Below are positions 10,113 to 21,044 of a stretch of 64,000 nucleotides of DNA, piece by piece (position 1 is the first letter of the stretch; each line of letters starts with the position of its first letter). The DNA is from Pseudoxanthomonas sp. PXM03 (GTDB lineage: Bacteria > Pseudomonadota > Gammaproteobacteria > Xanthomonadales > Xanthomonadaceae). The stretch covers positions 744,001 through 808,000 of the forward strand of contig NZ_JACVAU010000002.1 in assembly GCF_014852005.1 (NCBI RefSeq), in the 5' to 3' direction. A program made the position numbers and the translations under genes. The notes under the pieces are model-generated. The model made no database searches. It was not told where the DNA came from and saw only the letters and a list, made by a program, of their open reading frames with translations.

Positions 10113-10442
10113 ATGCGCGGCACGGTACGCGGCTTCACTTTGATCGAACTGATGATCGTGGTCGCGATCATCGCCATCTTGGCCGCCATAGCGTTGCCGG
10201 CCTACAACAACTATCGGATCCGCTCTGCGGAAACCGCCTGTCTGGCCGAGACGAAGAACTATGCCAGCATGGCCTTGGCCGCCATCTATAACGACATGCC
10301 GCCATCCAGCCCGGTACTAGGCGCCTGCGCGAACATTGACACGTTCGCCGACATCAGCACGCCCATCACCGGCACCCCGCAAGCGCCCGGCAATCGGGCA
10401 ACGACGTGCGACATGAACACCGGCAGTTGCTCTTTGAACTGA
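10113..10442 (+). CDS. Type IV pilin, second paralogue
   Basis: A 109-residue prepilin with leader MRGTVRG, cleavage before F, and the N-terminal helix [16 protein letters not shown] followed by [17 protein letters not shown], the same as in the first pilin. The head differs but keeps four cysteines (TACLAET, GACAN, TTCDM, GSCSLN). The ATG at 10113 follows CAGGGGAC; a TTG 18 bases upstream is less likely. It may be co-transcribed with the GT-C gene 55 bases downstream, since no terminator is seen in between. Confidence 0.9.
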   Translation: MRGTVRGFTLIELMIVVAIIAILAAIALPAYNNYRIRSAETACLAETKNYASMALAAIYNDMPPSSPVLGACANIDTFADISTPITGTPQAPGNRATTCDMNTGSCSLN

Positions 10443-10497
10443 CTCGCGCAGCACGAATGAGCTTGAGCACACCATGCACGCGACATGATAAGGGGCC

Positions 10498-12477
10498 ATG
10501 GTGCTACTGATGCGCCTCCGTCGGGCGCAAAGTGTCCCAGTATTGCGCGCAATCGCCGATAATCCACAGCCTTACCCGACCAAGCGACTGCGCATGCCCG
10601 CTGCCACCTGCCGGTTTCTGCTTGCCAGCTTGATCATCGCACTGCTTGCAGGGATGGTGTTCACGCCCGGCCTGCCAGGCGAGTTCCTTTTCGATGACGT
10701 GCCGAACATCACGGCCAACCAAGCCGTCCACTTGACTCAGTTGAGTGCCGAGGCCTTGGCCAACGTACTGACTAGTCTGCAACTCTCCGGCACTACAAGA
10801 TCGTTGCCGACGCTGAGCTTCGCCTTGGACTACTGGCGTGCCGGCGGGCCGGACCCCATGACCTTCAAAATCACCAACATCGTGCTGCATGCACTGACGG
10901 CCTGCGTGTTGGCATGGTTCTTCCGCAGCTTGCTACTGGTCGCGGGCGTCTCCGTCACACGTGTGCGATGGCCGGCTCTAGCGCTTGCACTGGCATGGGC
11001 CGCACACCCTCTGCAAGTGTCTGCTGTGCTTTACGTGGTGCAGCGCCTCCAGACGATGGGCACGCTGTTCCTCATACTCGCGCTCTGGGCGTACCTGCTG
11101 GCGCGGCAAGCGCAGATCGAAGGCCGTTCCGGTCGCACGGGGCTGCTGCTCACCCTTCTACTGTGGATCGTGGCCATGGGGTGCAAGGAAGACTCCGCGC
11201 TGTTGCCCGCCTACACGCTGGCGCTGGAGCTGACCCTACTACGCTTTGCCGCAGCGGATACGCGCCTGGCCGACAGGCTGCGTCGTGGCTACCTGTTAGC
11301 AACCCTTTTCGCCGTTGCTGCCTATGTGCTGGTGATCATTCCCCACTTCTGGCAAGGACAGGCGTACTGGGGACGTGACTACACGGCCGGAGAGCGCCTA
11401 CTGACCCAAGGGCGGGTGCTGTGCATGTATCTGTGGCAGATCCTGATCCCGCTGCCAGGACATATGCCGTTTTACTACGATTGGCTGCAGCCATCCCGCA
11501 GCCTGCTGCATCCTTGGACAACGCTCCCTGCCATCGCATTGGTACTGGCATTGCTCGGCATTGCGTGGCGTCTCCGAGTGCGCTGGCCGTTATTCGCACT
11601 GGGCGTGCTCTTGTTTTTCAGCGCACACATCATCACCAGCAACGTGATCGGGCTGGAGTTGGCCTTCGAGCACCGCAATCACTTCGCTCTCGTCGGCGCC
11701 GTACTGGCCGTGGGCAGCCTACTGGGACATATCGGCTCCCGGCTGCAGATCCGGTCGGCGGTGCAGGCTATCGGCTGCGCGGCACTGATCGTGGCGTTGG
11801 CTAGCGCCACGCTAATGCGCGCCCACACCTGGAATAGCACACTCTCCATAGCGCGCATCGCCACGGAACACGCACCCGGCTCTGGACGTGCTTGGACCCA
11901 GTTGTGTGCCAGCTACTTCAGCGCGGGCGGCGGTGCCGTCCAAAACAATCCACGCCTAGACGAAGCGATAGAAAGTTGCATCGCAGGGTCAGCCGCCGTG
12001 CCTCAATCACTTAATAGTCCTACGCTTCTGGTCGTGCTGAAGTCCCTTCGTGGCGACGCGACGCCGCAGGATTGGAATCACCTCCAGCAACGACTGGAAA
12101 CCGCACCCATGACCCGGGACAACGCCAGGATCTTCATGATCCTCACCTTCCACGCACGAAAGGGCGTGAAACTGGACAAGCAGGAACTCCTGGAAACATT
12201 TGAAGTTCTTGCGCGACGCGGTGCACTTGGAGCCTTCAATACTGCTTCCATCGGTTACTTCGTCATGAATGATCTCTCGGAACCGGAACTTGCGCTTCCT
12301 TACTTCTTCGAGGCCATCGAAGCGAACCCTCCGAACGATCCGTTCCCACAACAGCTGGGCGCCGAACTCAGGGCCAAGGGCAGGCCGGACCTGGCCGAAA
12401 AGGTCGAGCGGCTCGGCTTTGCGAGAAGCCGCATCGGTGATGCTTCCAGCACTGGAATCAACGCCGGACCTCGTTAA
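10498..12477 (+). CDS. GT-C type membrane glycosyltransferase-like protein
   Basis: A 659-residue protein with about ten transmembrane segments (residues ~38-440) and a ~200-residue soluble C-terminal part with TPR-like helical pattern. The first periplasmic loop carries EFLFDDVPNITAN (D66-D67), the acidic signature of GT-C enzymes of the PMT/TMTC type, which transfer sugars from lipid carriers to proteins outside the cytoplasmic membrane. Directly after a pilin gene, so a pilin O-glycosyltransferase is the favoured guess, but this is inference. Start is uncertain: ATG 10498 has AAGGGG only two bases away, GTG 10501 is better spaced, and ATG 10594 (MPAATCRFLL) begins just before the first helix. 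Confidence 0.7.
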   Translation: MVLLMRLRRAQSVPVLRAIADNPQPYPTKRLRMPAATCRFLLASLIIALLAGMVFTPGLPGEFLFDDVPNITANQAVHLTQLSAEALANVLTSLQLSGTTRSLPTLSFALDYWRAGGPDPMTFKITNIVLHALTACVLAWFFRSLLLVAGVSVTRVRWPALALALAWAAHPLQVSAVLYVVQRLQTMGTLFLILALWAYLLARQAQIEGRSGRTGLLLTLLLWIVAMGCKEDSALLPAYTLALELTLLRFAAADTRLADRLRRGYLLATLFAVAAYVLVIIPHFWQGQAYWGRDYTAGERLLTQGRVLCMYLWQILIPLPGHMPFYYDWLQPSRSLLHPWTTLPAIALVLALLGIAWRLRVRWPLFALGVLLFFSAHIITSNVIGLELAFEHRNHFALVGAVLAVGSLLGHIGSRLQIRSAVQAIGCAALIVALASATLMRAHTWNSTLSIARIATEHAPGSGRAWTQLCASYFSAGGGAVQNNPRLDEAIESCIAGSAAVPQSLNSPTLLVVLKSLRGDATPQDWNHLQQRLETAPMTRDNARIFMILTFHARKGVKLDKQELLETFEVLARRGALGAFNTASIGYFVMNDLSEPELALPYFFEAIEANPPNDPFPQQLGAELRAKGRPDLAEKVERLGFARSRIGDASSTGINAGPR

Positions 12478-12594
12478 GCATGCACACTCCGCGCTGAGTC
12501 GCCGAGCAACTCGGCGCAGCAAGAGGCAAGATACTCGTGCAGCATCGTTGCCGCTTCACTGACAGGCACAACCCCACAGGATCCAGATAGCGCC

Positions 12595-13629
12595 ATGGCC
12601 CGAATCCTCGTCGACGTCTGTCATCCTGCGCATGCGCACTTCTTTCGGGCTCCCCTTCATTTGTGGACGGAACAAGGCCACGAGGTTTCGGTTACGTCGC
12701 GGAACAAAGATGTCGCCATCGAGATTCTCGATGGACTGGGCATAGCGCACAGGTCGCTCGGGAAGGCAGCAGGCAGCCCATGGGGACTCGCCGCTGAGCT
12801 GATACGACGCAACGCGCTGCTGACAGCGCATATCCACAGCACCAAGGCAGACATCGCAGTCGCGCTAGGGGGCACGTTCGCTGCGCAATCTGCCTTCGTC
12901 TCCCGCATTCCAAGCGTCGTCTTCTACGACACCGAAATGGCAAGCATGCAGAATCGGATTACCTATCCACTGGCCACGCGCGTGGTGGTGCCGAACTGCT
13001 ACAGCGGGTGGACGCCGAAGGGCAAGACTGTTCGTTACCCGGGGTATCACGAGCTGAGCTATCTCGACCCTCGCTGGTTCAAACCTGATCGCGCTACGGC
13101 ACTGCAGGCTGGACTGGACGAGCATCGCCCCACCTACCTCGTCCGTCTTGTATCGTGGACCGCCAATCACGACATCGGCGACCGTGGCCTAAGCCCTGCG
13201 TTAATGGAAGCCGCTATCGAGCGACTTTCCGCACATGGCAAAGTCATCGTGTCATCCGAAGCCGAATTGCCGCCCCACCTGAAGCCGTTCCTGTATCGCG
13301 GGCCAGCACTCCATATGCATCACCTGATGGCGTTCTGCACCGGGTACTTCGGAGAAAGTGCCACGATGGCATCGGAATGCGCGGTGCTAGGAGTGCCGGC
13401 CATTTACATGGCGAACAGTCGAAGAGGTTACACGGATGAGCAGGAGTCGAAGTACGGCCTGGTCAAGAACATCCACTCGCTCGACACCGAATCGCTACAG
13501 GACGGTCTCACCTGGCTGCTGGGCATGCGCGCCGAGGCATGCCGTGAAGCCAGAGACAGAATGCTACGGGACTGCGAGAATGTCGCAGTATTCGTCGCCC
13601 AACAGGTTCTCAGTACTCTGAGCCGCTGA
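12595..13629 (+). CDS. DUF354 glycosyltransferase-like protein
   Basis: A 344-residue cytoplasmic protein of the DUF354 family, related to GT-B glycosyltransferases and UDP-GlcNAc 2-epimerases. The opening MARILVDVCHPAHAHFF and GHEVSVTSRNKDV fit the family, as do VVFYDTEMASMQN and the C-terminal GESATMASECAVLGVPAI, which resembles a nucleotide-sugar binding stretch. The substrate is unknown. It lies in the glycan cassette between pilin genes and is visibly poorer in G+C at third positions than the flanking pil genes, suggesting separate acquisition. Confidence 0.7.
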   Translation: MARILVDVCHPAHAHFFRAPLHLWTEQGHEVSVTSRNKDVAIEILDGLGIAHRSLGKAAGSPWGLAAELIRRNALLTAHIHSTKADIAVALGGTFAAQSAFVSRIPSVVFYDTEMASMQNRITYPLATRVVVPNCYSGWTPKGKTVRYPGYHELSYLDPRWFKPDRATALQAGLDEHRPTYLVRLVSWTANHDIGDRGLSPALMEAAIERLSAHGKVIVSSEAELPPHLKPFLYRGPALHMHHLMAFCTGYFGESATMASECAVLGVPAIYMANSRRGYTDEQESKYGLVKNIHSLDTESLQDGLTWLLGMRAEACREARDRMLRDCENVAVFVAQQVLSTLSR

Positions 13630-13660
13630 CCGCCCCTCAACCCCAAGAGGCCGACCGCCG

Positions 13661-14248
13661 ATGTCGATTCATCTGGACGAGTCATTGCGAATGAAGCGCA
13701 TGGCCAAGCTCGTCGAGGGCTGCCAGTCTGTACTCGACATCGGCTGGGCGCAATCACCCAATCCCTTTCTCCTCAACGAGAACGTGGTCGGCTTCGATCT
13801 CAATCAGCGCTCGCTTCCGCACAACTATCATGAGAGCGTGGCGGGCGACGTTCACGACATGATCCGCATCTTCTCCGGCCGGAGATTCGACGCCGTCGTC
13901 GCCGGAGAAATCCTCGAACACGTCGAGCAGCCACACGCCTTCCTGCGGAACTGCCGCGCGCTCCTCAGCGAAACGGGTCGGCTTGTCCTTTCCACTCCAA
14001 ACCCGAATTCCCCGATCGAGCGCCTGCTGACCATCACGCTCAACAGAAATTACTTCTACACAACCGAACATCTTTGCCTGTATCCGCAGCGCTGGCTCAT
14101 ACGGATGATGGAGAACAGCGGATTCTGCGATGTGGAACTGCATTCCGGCGGCTTTCCCGCACCTTTTCTCGGGTTGGTTCCATTCCCTCGACCATGGTGC
14201 CACCAGACCATCGCGATCGCAGTCAAAGATTCGCGCGATGAAGCCTGA
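13661..14248 (+). CDS. Class I SAM-dependent methyltransferase
   Basis: A 195-residue methyltransferase of the Methyltransf_11/23 type. Motif I is replaced by the divergent VLDIGWAQSPNPF. The acidic residue after strand 2 is in VVGFDLNQRS, and FDAVVAGEILEHVEQPHAFL is motif II-like. Proteins like this in sugar clusters often methylate a glycan or a lipid-linked sugar; here the acceptor is unknown. It starts 31 bases after the DUF354 gene, and its end overlaps the next gene by 11 bases, so the three form an operon. Confidence 0.75.
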   Translation: MSIHLDESLRMKRMAKLVEGCQSVLDIGWAQSPNPFLLNENVVGFDLNQRSLPHNYHESVAGDVHDMIRIFSGRRFDAVVAGEILEHVEQPHAFLRNCRALLSETGRLVLSTPNPNSPIERLLTITLNRNYFYTTEHLCLYPQRWLIRMMENSGFCDVELHSGGFPAPFLGLVPFPRPWCHQTIAIAVKDSRDEA

Positions 14249-15152
14249 CTATCGAAAGCTCAAGCCATTGCTGTGGGCGGCGGTGATCGCATTCATCGCG
14301 ACTTACCTCTTGAAGAATGCGCGCGAGATCTTGTCATACGGCTACCAGTTCGACTGGACTTTCATCCCCTTGTCACTGATTTTTGTACTGCTTGCCTACC
14401 TGCTTAACATCGCCATCTGGATAGGCATAGCGTCCCACTACGGCGCACATGCGAGCTGGCTTTCGCATGCACGGATCTGGTCGGTTTCGCGGCTCGGGCG
14501 CTACGTGCCAGGGAAGATCGCCACGATCTATCTTCGTGTAGATGGGTATGAATCGGCCCATCGCAGCAAGGCAGGCATCGCGCTATACATCGAAACAGCG
14601 TCTTCGCTGATTTCTGTCTGCTTCTTCATACTGGTTTTCTCGGCGCTAGGATTCGTCGCCCTCAGCCCGCTTCACCTGACATTGATCGCCGCAGCACTTG
14701 CAGCCCTTCTGCTCCTGTCCTCAGGCCCATTCCTGCGCAAGTTCTTCAGTCGCTTCAAATCACTCGGAAGCCTCTCCCCCCCGAAGACCCGTGCTGACGC
14801 CGCGCTCCTTATGAAGGTTGTTGGATTGCAGACTGTCGTCATGACTTTGCATGGCGCTAGCTTGCTTCTGGCAATCCTCGCGTTCACCTCGATCTCTCCC
14901 GCGCTCATCGTCGAGATCACCGTGTTCTATTACTTCGCGGGACTCATGGGGATGCTCGCGCTATTCGCCCCCGCAGGCATTGGGGTACGCGAAGCTGTGC
15001 TGGTAGGCCTGCTGCAGACACTGATGCCTTTGCCCATTGCTGTCGTGTCTGTCGCGCTGATCCGGCTACTGACTGTGATCGCCGAACTGCTATTGAGCGG
15101 AACTTTTGTCCTGCTCGCGAAGAGAAAACCTTCTGCCTCTGGTGAAAGCTGA
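14238..15152 (+). CDS. Flippase-like (LPG synthase TM / UPF0104) membrane protein
   Basis: A 304-residue integral membrane protein with about eight hydrophobic helices, resembling the transmembrane domain of lysylphosphatidylglycerol synthase (UPF0104/AglD-like family). The motif SRLGRYVPGKI in the N-terminal third and FAPAGIGVREAVLVGLL near the C-terminus are family hallmarks. Members are often next to lipid-linked glycan genes and are thought to flip or help use polyprenyl-linked sugars. ATG 14238 was chosen because it lies inside the end of the methyltransferase gene (11-base overlap) and begins the family N-terminus. It converges on the GT2 gene with 12 bases between stops. Confidence 0.75.
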   Translation: MKPDYRKLKPLLWAAVIAFIATYLLKNAREILSYGYQFDWTFIPLSLIFVLLAYLLNIAIWIGIASHYGAHASWLSHARIWSVSRLGRYVPGKIATIYLRVDGYESAHRSKAGIALYIETASSLISVCFFILVFSALGFVALSPLHLTLIAAALAALLLLSSGPFLRKFFSRFKSLGSLSPPKTRADAALLMKVVGLQTVVMTLHGASLLLAILAFTSISPALIVEITVFYYFAGLMGMLALFAPAGIGVREAVLVGLLQTLMPLPIAVVSVALIRLLTVIAELLLSGTFVLLAKRKPSASGES

Positions 15153-15164
15153 GACAAGCTCGCG

Positions 15165-16016
15165 TTACGCATCGCGCTTGTAGGTCAGGGATGTGATCTG
15201 TTCCGAGATCAATCCGATCAGGAACACGATTACCGAGGCACTGAACAGCAAAGCACTCATGTTGGTGAAGCGGCCTTGCGTAGTGAAGGTGTACCCGTAA
15301 TAGCCAAGACCGATCGTGAAAAACGTAATCGCCGTGGGTGCGAACAGCTTCAATGGCGAATACAGCGTCGCGATCTTGAAGATGATCAGCAGGAATCGGA
15401 TGCCATCCCTGATCGGGCGGATGTGGCTCTTGCCCAGCCGCTTGGCGACCGGGATGGGCATGTATGCCACCGGGTAGGCACTGCGGAAGAACGCCATGGT
15501 GCTGGTGGTCGGGTAGCTGAACCCATTGGGCAGCAAGTGGATGAACTCCCGGAACCGCTCGGCGCGCACCGCCCGGAATCCCGATGTCAGGTCCTTGACG
15601 TCGAAGCCCGTCATCCGGCTGGCCAGCCAGTTGTAGAAAGCATTCGCTGCCCCACGATGGACACCCGCCTGCCCGGCCCAGTCGCGAGCCCCCACCACCA
15701 TGTCATAGCCCTGCTCCAGCGTCTCCAGCAGGGGCGCGATGCAAGCCGGGTCGTGCTGGCCATCGGCATCCATGAAAACCAGGACGTCGCCCGCCGCAGC
15801 GCGAGCCCCGCGCTTGATGGCGGCGCCGTTGCCCATGGAATACGGGGAAGACAACACCTTCGCACCGAACGATGCGGCCACCTCGGCGGTCGCGTCGGTC
15901 GATCCGTCGTCCACCACGATGATCTCCGCGTGAGGCATGCGCTCACGCAATGCCGGCAGCGTGCGGCGCAAACCCTCTGCCTCGTTCTTGGCAGGCAGGA
16001 TGACGGATATGGTCAT
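15165..16016 (-). CDS. GT2 polyprenyl-phosphate sugar transferase
   Basis: A 283-residue family 2 glycosyltransferase of the dolichol-phosphate mannose synthase / GtrB kind, predicted to load a hexose on polyprenyl phosphate. It has the nucleotide-binding SVILPAKNEAEGLRRTL, EIIVVDDGSTDAT and the metal motif VFMDADGQHDP. Two C-terminal hydrophobic segments anchor it in the membrane. Start at 16016, after AAAGGGG. It is the only gene of the cassette on the minus strand. It could make the lipid donor for the GT-C protein. Confidence 0.85.
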   Translation of the reverse strand: MTISVILPAKNEAEGLRRTLPALRERMPHAEIIVVDDGSTDATAEVAASFGAKVLSSPYSMGNGAAIKRGARAAAGDVLVFMDADGQHDPACIAPLLETLEQGYDMVVGARDWAGQAGVHRGAANAFYNWLASRMTGFDVKDLTSGFRAVRAERFREFIHLLPNGFSYPTTSTMAFFRSAYPVAYMPIPVAKRLGKSHIRPIRDGIRFLLIIFKIATLYSPLKLFAPTAITFFTIGLGYYGYTFTTQGRFTNMSALLFSASVIVFLIGLISEQITSLTYKRDA

Positions 16017-16233
16017 TTTTTTCCCCTTTGCGATAGGGTATCCGGAAGCCCCCGCCACGGGGAACCCATCGGACCGGGGCAGCGCCCTGTTGCGTAACGG
16101 ACCAGCCTCACCCCAGGACTTGGCTGGTGGACGGTGCGGTACCGCCGGAAAGGCCGCCGCAACAACGTTCCACCGACATCCGTCACAGATTCACCCGCGC
16201 GCCCACCGCCAACGTGCCCTGCTCGTCTAGAGT

Positions 16234-16249
16234 TGGCTCGCTCCTTGCG
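16234..16249 (+). promoter_or_regulatory. Sigma-54 promoter of third pilin gene
   Basis: TGGCTCGCTCCTTGCG has GG (16235-16236) and GC (16247-16248) 10 bases apart and the same TGGCTCG -24 block as the second pilin promoter. Transcription would begin near 16259, about 30 bases before the ATG. Confidence 0.85.
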
Positions 16250-16288
16250 TGTGTTAATAATCAGGGGACCCTACAACAGGTGGACAGC

Positions 16289-16618
16289 ATGCGTCGCGAT
16301 GCACGAGGCTTCACATTGATCGAACTCATGGTCGTTGTTGCGATCATCGCGATCCTGGCCGCCATTTCGCTTCCCGCCTACAACGGATACCGCGTCCGCA
16401 GCGCGGAGAATGCGTGCCTGGCCGAAATGGAGGCCTATGCCGGCATCTCACTGGCGGTCATCCGCAACGGTGACGCTCCCGACGCCGCACCCCGGGCCGC
16501 CTGCCAGAACGCCGACGATGCGACCGCCGAGGGCGTGGCCATCTCGGGAACACCGCTGGCGCCGGGCGACCGCCAAGCGGTCTGCAACATGACCACGGGC
16601 GACTGCCAGCTCGAATGA
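16289..16618 (+). CDS. Type IV pilin, third paralogue
   Basis: A 109-residue prepilin with leader MRRDARG, cleavage before F, and helix [16 protein letters not shown]. It then has [16 protein letters not shown], close to the other two pilins, and a distinct head with cysteines in RAACQN, AVCNM and GDCQLE. The C-terminal SGTPLAPGDRQAVCNMTTG resembles the second pilin. The ATG at 16289 follows AGGTGG with five bases spacing. It is separated from its paralogues by the sugar cassette and followed by pilB after 116 bases. Confidence 0.9.
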   Translation: MRRDARGFTLIELMVVVAIIAILAAISLPAYNGYRVRSAENACLAEMEAYAGISLAVIRNGDAPDAAPRAACQNADDATAEGVAISGTPLAPGDRQAVCNMTTGDCQLE

Positions 16619-16734
16619 ACCATCCCGGTCGTGCAGACACCTGCACCCGGATGCCGATATCACCGCCCTCTGCAGAACCATGCGTGGACGACTTGAATTA
16701 AAGTGCCCGCCGTTGTCACAGGACCAGATTCGCC

Positions 16735-18468
<1,734 letters not shown>

Positions 18469-18530
18469 GGCGGGAGACACTGGTCACCGCCCTGTAATTC
18501 CGCACTTGATGCCCCGCTCCTTCGGGTTTG

Positions 18531-18678
18531 CAGGAGCGCCTTCAGGCGCGATGCTCTTCGTTCGGACCAGACGCGAAAGCGTCTCGCCGAAGCGCCTTCC
18601 TGCAAATGAGCTGGGCCGGACTGGCCGCCTTGTCTGCAATGCGCTTCGGGCAAGAGCATCGCGCCTGAAGGCGCTCCT
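18531..18678. repeat. Inverted REP pair between pilB and pilC
   Basis: Arm CAGGAGCGCCTTCAGGCGCG (continuing ATGCTCTT, to 18558) and its reverse complement at 18652-18678 flank about 93 bases. Each arm also contains its own small hairpin (GCGCCTTCAGGCGC). A single diverged copy lies at 20965-20994. This is a bipartite REP (BIME-like) arrangement. Nothing else is seen in the 367-base pilB-pilC gap. Confidence 0.85.
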
Positions 18679-18835
18679 ACAGACGCAAGAAGGGGTCCCG
18701 CCCGGGAGCCGCCCTAGCCCGGCCATATCACCGAAACCCGGCCGCCGTCACAGGCGCGGCGCTTCCCTTGGGCGGATAACCGGCTAACATGGGGTGATGA
18801 AGTCCGGATGGGGAAAGCCGGACAGGGGAAATCCG

Positions 18836-20101
18836 ATGGCCGTGACCCGTTCCGCCGCCAAGAAAGCCGCTTCCGCGCCCGTCCGCGAGAACCCGCTGAA
18901 CCTGTTCGTCTGGGAGGGCACCGACAAGCGCGGCGTCAAGATGAAGGGCGAGCAGCAGTCCAAGAACGCCAACTTCCTGCGCGCCGAGCTGCGCAAACAG
19001 GGCATCACGCCCAGCGTGGTCAAGGTGAAGGGGAAGCCGCTGCTTGGCTCCGCCGGCAAGCCGGTATCGCCGAAGGACATCGCCTTCTTCAGCCGCCAGA
19101 TGGCGACGATGATGAAGTCCGGCGTCCCCATCGTGTCCTCGCTGGAGATCATCGAAAGCGGGCAGAAGAACGTCCGCATGAAGAAGATGGTCGAGCAGAT
19201 CCGCTTCGACATCGAAGGCGGTTCCTCGCTGCACGAAGCGATCAGCAAGCACCCGGTGCAGTTCGACGAGCTGTACCGCAACCTGGTACGGGCAGGCGAG
19301 TCGGCGGGCGTGCTGGAGACGGTGCTGGAGACCGTCGCCAACTACAAGGAAAACATCGAAGCCCTCAAGGGCAAGATCAAGAAGGCGCTGTTCTACCCCG
19401 CGGCGGTGATCGCGGTCGCCATCCTGGTCACCTCGGTGATCCTGATGTTCGTGATTCCGGAATTTGAGAGGACCTTCGCCAGCTTCGGCACCGAGCTTCC
19501 CGCATTCACCCAGTTGATCATGGGCGCCTCGCGCATCATGGTCAGCTGGTGGTGGGCCATCCTGATCGTGGTGGCGGGCACCATCTTCGGGACGCTCTTC
19601 CTGTTCAAGCGGTCTCCTGCTTTTCAGCACGCCGTCGACAAGCTGGTGCTGAAGGTGCCGGTGATCGGCCAGATCATGCACAACTCGGCCGTCGCCCGCT
19701 TCGCCCGCACCACCGCCGTGACCTTCAAGGCTGGCGTACCACTGGTCGAAGCCCTGGACACCGTTGCCGGCGCCACCGGCAACACGGTGTATGAAAAGGC
19801 CGTGCACCGGATGCGCGACGACGTGTCGGTCGGCTATCCACTGAACATGGCGATGAAGCAGACCCAGCTGTTCCCACACATGGTGGTGCAGATGACCGCC
19901 ATCGGTGAGGAAGCCGGTGCACTGGACACCATGCTGTTCAAGGTGGCCGAGTACTTCGAGCAGGAGGTCAACAACGCGGTGGATGCGCTGTCCAGCCTGA
20001 TCGAGCCCTTCATCATGGTCATCATCGGCGTGCTGGTCGGTGGCCTGGTCATCGGCATGTACCTGCCGATCTTCAAGATTGCGGCGACGGTGGTCGGCTG
20101 A
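18836..20101 (+). CDS. pilC: Pilus inner-membrane platform protein PilC
   Basis: A 421-residue polytopic protein that anchors the assembly ATPase to the pilus base. It has two repeats of the GspF/T2SSF domain (FSRQMATMMKSGVPIVSSLE and FARTTAVTFKAGVPLVEALD) and three transmembrane helices, near residues 185-210, 235-260 and 390-415. The ATG at 18836 was chosen because AGGGGAA lies 6 bases upstream and it gives the usual basic N-terminus; the longer frame adds 14 residues. pilD starts three bases after the stop. Confidence 0.95.
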   Translation: MAVTRSAAKKAASAPVRENPLNLFVWEGTDKRGVKMKGEQQSKNANFLRAELRKQGITPSVVKVKGKPLLGSAGKPVSPKDIAFFSRQMATMMKSGVPIVSSLEIIESGQKNVRMKKMVEQIRFDIEGGSSLHEAISKHPVQFDELYRNLVRAGESAGVLETVLETVANYKENIEALKGKIKKALFYPAAVIAVAILVTSVILMFVIPEFERTFASFGTELPAFTQLIMGASRIMVSWWWAILIVVAGTIFGTLFLFKRSPAFQHAVDKLVLKVPVIGQIMHNSAVARFARTTAVTFKAGVPLVEALDTVAGATGNTVYEKAVHRMRDDVSVGYPLNMAMKQTQLFPHMVVQMTAIGEEAGALDTMLFKVAEYFEQEVNNAVDALSSLIEPFIMVIIGVLVGGLVIGMYLPIFKIAATVVG

Positions 20102-20104
20102 TCC

Positions 20105-20968
20105 ATGGCGTTTCTGGATCAGCACCCCGAGCTGGGGTATCCGGTGGTGGCAGGCCTCGGCCTGCTGGTGGGCAGCTTCCTCAATGTGGTCATCCTGCGG
20201 CTGCCGCGGCGGCTGGAGTGGGATTGGAAGCGTGACGCCCGCGAGGTGCTGGAGGAGCCGGAGATCTACGATCCGCCGCCTCCCGGCATCGTGGTGGAAC
20301 GCTCGCACTGCCCGCACTGCAAGACGGCGCTGTCTTGGTACGAGAACATCCCGCTGTTCAGTTGGCTGGTCCTGCGTGGCAAGTGCCGCCACTGCAAGGC
20401 CCCGATTTCGCCGCAATACCCGCTCGTCGAGCTGCTGACCGCGGTGCTGGCGGTGGCCTCGGTCTGGCGGTTCGGCTTCGGCTGGCAGGGATTCGGGGCG
20501 GCGCTGCTGAGCTGCTATCTGGTGGCGCTGAGCGGCATCGACCTGCGCACGCGGCTGCTGCCCGACCAGCTGACGCTGCCCTTGATGTGGCTGGGCCTGA
20601 TCGGCAGTCTCGACAACCTCTACATGCCCGCCAAGCCCGCGCTGCTGGGCGCCATCGCCGGCTATGTGTCGCTGTGGCTGGTGTGGTGGCTGTTCAAGCA
20701 GATAACCGGCAAGGAAGGCATGGGCCGGGGCGATTTCAAGCTCCTCGCCGCCCTCGGCGCTTGGGTGGGATTGAATGGCGTGCTGCCCATCATCCTGATC
20801 TCCTCGCTGGTGGGTGCCGTGGTCGGTTCGGCCTGGTTGGCGATGCGGGGCCGCGACCGCGCCACGCCGATCCCGTTCGGCCCCTATCTGGCCATCGCGG
20901 GCTGGATCGTGTTCTTCTGGGGTCAGCAGATCGTGGACGCCTACCTGCGTTTCGCCGGCCTGAGGTAG
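20105..20968 (+). CDS. pilD: Prepilin peptidase / N-methyltransferase PilD
   Basis: A 287-residue inner-membrane aspartic protease that removes prepilin leaders and methylates the new N-terminal Phe. The cytoplasmic loop has two CxxC pairs (HCPHCKTALSW and GKCRHCKAPIS). The catalytic aspartates are in SGIDLRTRLLPD and GMGRGDFKLLAALGAW. About seven transmembrane helices follow. It should process all three pilins here. Its TAG stop is the last three bases of the GTAG that heads a REP-like sequence. Confidence 0.96.
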   Translation: MAFLDQHPELGYPVVAGLGLLVGSFLNVVILRLPRRLEWDWKRDAREVLEEPEIYDPPPPGIVVERSHCPHCKTALSWYENIPLFSWLVLRGKCRHCKAPISPQYPLVELLTAVLAVASVWRFGFGWQGFGAALLSCYLVALSGIDLRTRLLPDQLTLPLMWLGLIGSLDNLYMPAKPALLGAIAGYVSLWLVWWLFKQITGKEGMGRGDFKLLAALGAWVGLNGVLPIILISSLVGAVVGSAWLAMRGRDRATPIPFGPYLAIAGWIVFFWGQQIVDAYLRFAGLR

Positions 20969-20994
20969 GGGCGCCTCGTGGGCGCGATGCTCTT
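20965..20994 (+). repeat. Single REP-like element at pilD stop
   Basis: GTAGGGGCGCCTCGTGGGCG, continuing CGATGCTCTT, is a diverged copy of the arms at 18531-18678. Its GTAG includes the pilD stop codon. Confidence 0.7.
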
Positions 20995-21044
20995 CATCCC
21001 ACGGGGCGGAGAGCAGGAAAAGCGTCCGCCCGCCAGCGCCCCTG

